The notes beneath the pieces were generated by a model that did no database searches, was not told where the DNA came from, and was given only the letters and a program-made list of their open reading frames with translations. Position numbers and translations under genes: made by a program. Of a DNA stretch of 64,000 nucleotides, positions 61,317-64,000 are shown one piece after another (within the stretch, counting starts at the first letter, position 1; the number at the start of each line of letters is the position of its first letter). This stretch comes from Prevotella scopos JCM 17725. GTDB lineage: Bacteria; Bacteroidota; Bacteroidia; Bacteroidales; Bacteroidaceae. The DNA lies in NCBI RefSeq assembly GCF_018127785.1, contig NZ_CP072390.1:1488001-1552000 (forward strand), written 5' to 3'.

Positions 61317-62312
61317 TTAGGTACTCCCCTCTTGCTGAGGTGTTAAGGGGAAGTCTTTCTTAGGACGTCGCCACTCACTTGGCGTCTGCCCAATCTGTTT
61401 CCTAAAGAACTTTGAGAACTGAGCTTGCGAAGCAAAGCCATGCTCAAAAGCTATTTCTTGGATTGTTTTCTGTGTTGTTCGTAGCTGACAAGCAAGTGCT
61501 TCTGCGAGTGTATGATCGATGATGCACTTAGGCGATTTGCCAGAAATACGATGTGCCACCTGTGACAGATAACGTGGAGAAACATTCAGACAGTCAGCAT
61601 AAAAGGCAACATCACGATTAGTACGATAATGTTGCTGTACTGCTTCCAGAAAATCATAGTATAACTGGCTACTCCGTCCACGGATATCACTCTGTCGCAT
61701 TATCAATGTTCTTACATATTCCCGTGCATGCTGCAAAGCAGTTTCCATTGTCTCGTCCTGACTCAGATAAACAGCAAGAGCAGATGAAAAACTATTGGCA
61801 AGACCATGCTGCAAAGGGTCGTCTAACACGAATGAACGAACAGCTCGACTCCCATCGCCTTTCAAAGCCGAACAATCAAAGATTCTTTCAGGCTCACCCT
61901 CCCTCAAGATAACCAGAGAGCACAAGGGCAGTAATCGACAACGTATCTGTGTTATCACGTCATCTGTCATCAATCTGTCACCATTACTTGCCGTCACAAT
62001 CGGGTCGTATATAATATGGTGAGGACGATACTTCAACAGCGCATCCACCACAACAGCCAAAGTCTCTATGGTTCTAATCATTCCCACCTTTACCGTATCA
62101 GGCTGCATATCATTGATAATGGCCTCAATCTGTCCCCTTACTATTTCTGCAGGAAGATCATAGAAGGCCTGAATACCCAATGTATTCTGAACAGTAACGG
62201 AGGTTACAGCCGACACCGCATAGCCACCCAATGCAGCTATCGTTCTGATATCAGCCTGCACTCCTGAGCCACCAGTGCTATCTGAACCTGTTATTGTGAG
62301 AATTGTTTTCAA
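61317..62312 (-). CDS. Hydroxymethylpyrimidine (phosphate) kinase fused to an AraC-type DNA-binding domain
   Basis: About 331 residues from a TTG at 62312 (MKTILTITGSDS). The N-terminal 235 residues are a ThiD-type ribokinase fold: TITGSDSTGGSGVQADI, VTSVTVQNTLG, VKVGMIRT, IIYDPIVTASNGDRL and GLANSFSSALA. The last 90 residues are an AraC helix-turn-helix pair: YADCLNVSPRYLSQVAHRIS and IQEIAFEHGFASQAQFSKFF. The enzyme part normally phosphorylates HMP for thiamine or related pyrimidine/pyridoxine salvage; here it may serve as ligand sensor of a regulator. A frame open to 62453 has no ATG and a hydrophobic lead; TTACTTTG at 62345-62338 supports the short start. Confidence 0.82.
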   Translation of the reverse strand: MKTILTITGSDSTGGSGVQADIRTIAALGGYAVSAVTSVTVQNTLGIQAFYDLPAEIVRGQIEAIINDMQPDTVKVGMIRTIETLAVVVDALLKYRPHHIIYDPIVTASNGDRLMTDDVITQIRCRLLPLCSLVILREGEPERIFDCSALKGDGSRAVRSFVLDDPLQHGLANSFSSALAVYLSQDETMETALQHAREYVRTLIMRQSDIRGRSSQLYYDFLEAVQQHYRTNRDVAFYADCLNVSPRYLSQVAHRISGKSPKCIIDHTLAEALACQLRTTQKTIQEIAFEHGFASQAQFSKFFRKQIGQTPSEWRRPKKDFPLTPQQEGST

Positions 62313-62337
62313 TAGCTTAGCGTTTTGATTCTGCTTA

Positions 62338-62345
62338 CAAAGTAA
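62338..62345 (-). promoter_or_regulatory. Candidate -7 element of the ThiD-AraC gene
   Basis: The plus strand CAAAGTAA reads TTACTTTG, one mismatch from TAnnTTTG, 26 bases before the TTG start. It is one of two possible promoters; the other is the palindrome at 62482-62499. Confidence 0.4.
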
Positions 62346-62459
62346 AAAGAAATTATTGAAACCTGCAAGAGTTATTCCTAAATTGACAAGAAAAACGAAA
62401 GTTCTGACTGATATTAGGCTTATTAGGCCAATAGCAATGAAAATACCGACCAATAGGTA

Positions 62460-62521
62460 TTGCCTAATTTATAAAAACAACATAACTTTGCAAAGTTATT
62501 TACAAACCATATAATAACAAA
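62460..62521. promoter_or_regulatory. Palindromic bidirectional promoter between ThiD-AraC and the TonB receptor
   Basis: ATAACTTTGCAAAGTTAT (62482-62499) is a perfect 18-base palindrome that contains a -7 element on both strands (TAACTTTG each way). Each has a -33 partner: TTG 62460-62462 for the plus strand (20-base spacing) and CAAA 62518-62521 for the minus strand (19-base spacing). Only one direction can be occupied at a time. Confidence 0.6.
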
Positions 62522-64000
62522 TAAAAAATATTTACTAATCTTAACCGCCATATTATGCTCTTTAGCAGCCATGGCACAAAACACCGACGCAATGCTCTTC
62601 GGTGACGTAAAGGCAAAAGAAGGTGGACAACACCTCTCTCATGCTAAAATCCAAGTAAAAGGTACCAACCTTAAAACTCAATGCGATGCTACTGGACACT
62701 TCAAATTAAGTAATCTTCCTGTTGGAAAGCAGGTTATCATTGCTACACTTTCTAGTTATCAGCAGCAGGAAATCGAAGTAAATATGGAAGCCAACAAGGG
62801 TACTGGTGCTTACTTTGAGTTGGAAAAAGATCCATTAGAGTTAAGTCAGGTCGTTGTAACTGGTACTCGTACCAGCCACTTTGTAAAGGACGTGCCTATC
62901 CGTACAGAGGTTCTGACATCACAGGCTATCACCAAGAAGAATGCCCAGAACTTATACGAAGCACTTGAAGGTGTACCGGGTATCCGTGTAGAACAGCAGT
63001 GCCAGTTCTGTAACTTCTCTGAAGTACGTATGCAAGGCTTGGGCGCTGAGCACACACAGGTACTCATTGATGGTGAGCCTATTTACTCTGGTCTTGCTGG
63101 TGTCTATGGTTTACAGCAGATTGGAACCAATGACATCGACCGCCTTGAGGTGGTTAAGGGTGCTGGTTCTGCACTCTATGGAAGTAGTGCCGTTGCTGGT
63201 GCTATCAATATTATCTCAAAGGAACCAACCTTTGAGCCATCTGTTAATGGTGATATTCAGTTTGGAAACTTTGGCTTCAAGAGCTATAAGGGTTCTGGTT
63301 CTATGCGTTATAACAACATCGGTCTGAGTGTATTCGCACAGCGAACACAGATGGACGCTATCGACCGCACACAGAATGGACTTACACGTAAGGAAGTAAA
63401 GAACAAGGATGGTATCTCTGATCGTGTAGATGAGACGATGAATAACCTTGGTTTCAGCCTTTATTTCTATCAGCCTTTTGCTAAGAACGATAAACTCGTA
63501 CTGCGTGGTAAGGCGATTGACGAGCACCGTTTCGGTGGTGTTATGACGAATGATCAATATATGAATCCATATACTGATGGTACTGAAGACATTCGTACCA
63601 ACCGTCTTTCAGCTGACCTCGCTTACACCTTGCCTATCGGTAAGCACTCTGAATTAAATCTTACAACAGCTTACGTATATCACAAACGCCTGGCAACAAA
63701 CGACACCTTCCTTCACGACTATATGGATTCTCACAAGGATCCAGCACATCCAGATGAAGACGGTGCAGAACCTGACGTTTCTATGATGCGCCCATACATT
63801 GCTAAGGAGAATACGGTGACACCATCACTCTCCTTCACTTCAATTCTTGGCAACCATACATTGCTTGGTGGTGTACAGGGTTATTTCACTCGTTTGCGTG
63901 AGACTGGACTCTATGTCATCTCTGCTGAGGACGAGAAGACAAGTCCTTACTATGGCGTTCCATATACTTCTATCGGTAAGAAACACGCCAACGAGCTTGG
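62511..64000 (+). CDS. TonB-dependent receptor with CxxC plug motif (partial)
   Basis: The gene runs off the right edge; about 495 residues are visible. A signal peptide (KKYLLILTAILCSLAAMAQ) is followed by a carboxypeptidase-regulatory-like domain (about 25-105, FGDVKAKEGGQHLSHAKIQV). The plug comes next (QVVVTGTRTS, YEALEGVPGIRVEQ, VRMQGLG, VLIDGEP, VVKGAGSALYGSSAVAGAIN), then barrel strands. CQFC in the plug (before NFSEVRMQG) is a Cys pair seen in one receptor subfamily. No ATG, GTG or TTG precedes the signal peptide in frame; ATA at 62511 or 62514 is where a start would be expected. The only in-frame ATG (62571) lies inside the signal sequence. Transported substrate unknown; the neighbour suggests a thiamine- or vitamin-like compound. 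Confidence 0.85.
   Translation, partial: MITNKKYLLILTAILCSLAAMAQNTDAMLFGDVKAKEGGQHLSHAKIQVKGTNLKTQCDATGHFKLSNLPVGKQVIIATLSSYQQQEIEVNMEANKGTGAYFELEKDPLELSQVVVTGTRTSHFVKDVPIRTEVLTSQAITKKNAQNLYEALEGVPGIRVEQQCQFCNFSEVRMQGLGAEHTQVLIDGEPIYSGLAGVYGLQQIGTNDIDRLEVVKGAGSALYGSSAVAGAINIISKEPTFEPSVNGDIQFGNFGFKSYKGSGSMRYNNIGLSVFAQRTQMDAIDRTQNGLTRKEVKNKDGISDRVDETMNNLGFSLYFYQPFAKNDKLVLRGKAIDEHRFGGVMTNDQYMNPYTDGTEDIRTNRLSADLAYTLPIGKHSELNLTTAYVYHKRLATNDTFLHDYMDSHKDPAHPDEDGAEPDVSMMRPYIAKENTVTPSLSFTSILGNHTLLGGVQGYFTRLRETGLYVISAEDEKTSPYYGVPYTSIGKKHANEL

Noticed and set aside
62313..62453. Membrane-anchored N-terminal extension of the ThiD-AraC protein
   Set aside because: The frame is open but begins with TTG, has no ATG, and contains a likely -7 element; kinase homology starts at 62312.

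Overview
The window looks like a chromosomal segment of a Prevotella-type member of the Bacteroidales. The grounds are two tandem SusC/SusD pairs with a SusE/F-like lipoprotein, an ECF sigma / FecR pair, Bacteroidetes-type -7 promoter elements (TAnnTTTG(C)) before many genes, the dut-TPR-DUF4292-EnvC gene order, and weak Shine-Dalgarno sites. Species was assigned by gene-content recognition only; no search was run.

Layout. 1-4.5 kb: sodium-dependent transporter (partial), VanZ-like protein, CYTH protein, a 45-residue membrane protein, release factor 2 without a frameshift site, and an acyl-CoA ligase. 5.1-10.3 kb: minus-strand operon dut, TPR lipoprotein-like protein, DUF4292 lipoprotein, EnvC-like factor, closed by a strong terminator. 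10.4-21 kb: dgt, a hydrolase/HAD fusion, a Dna2-like nuclease-helicase, argS, a DUF559-RNase H fusion, and fabI. 22-24 kb: membrane and phosphoesterase genes. 24.8-46.1 kb: a polysaccharide utilization locus (GH3, GH2, GH16, SusE/F-like, SusD, SusC, SusD, SusC, FecR, ECF sigma), all on the minus strand. 46.4-51.5 kb: accessory region with an IS4-type element, an orphan RHS toxin tip, candidate immunity genes and gene remnants. 51.9-55.2 kb: an apparent operon of a flavinylated NosR-like membrane protein, an exported nitroreductase and a tannase-family esterase. 55.2-59 kb: a broken MATE gene, tRNA-Leu(CAA), mannose-1-phosphate guanylyltransferase, HIT, greA, an alcohol dehydrogenase remnant and a short terminated RNA. 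59.7-64 kb: pdxST, a ThiD-AraC fusion and a divergent TonB-dependent receptor cut by the window end.

The most striking non-coding signal is a set of at least ten intergenic arrays whose units are spaced at exactly 22 bp. They use at least four unrelated unit sequences: palindromes around CATG, CACCAATGGTG and GGACAATTGTCC, and a CAAAAGGGCG type. Each array has two to five units. A second repeat class is a GC-rich hairpin (core CCTCCCCGAAAGGGGAGG) that lies directly after stop codons in a fixed orientation. One inverted copy has been read in frame and forms the joint of the DUF559-RNase H fusion. These repeats, together with the RHS toxin/immunity region and the exported flavin electron-transfer operon, are the parts most worth following up.
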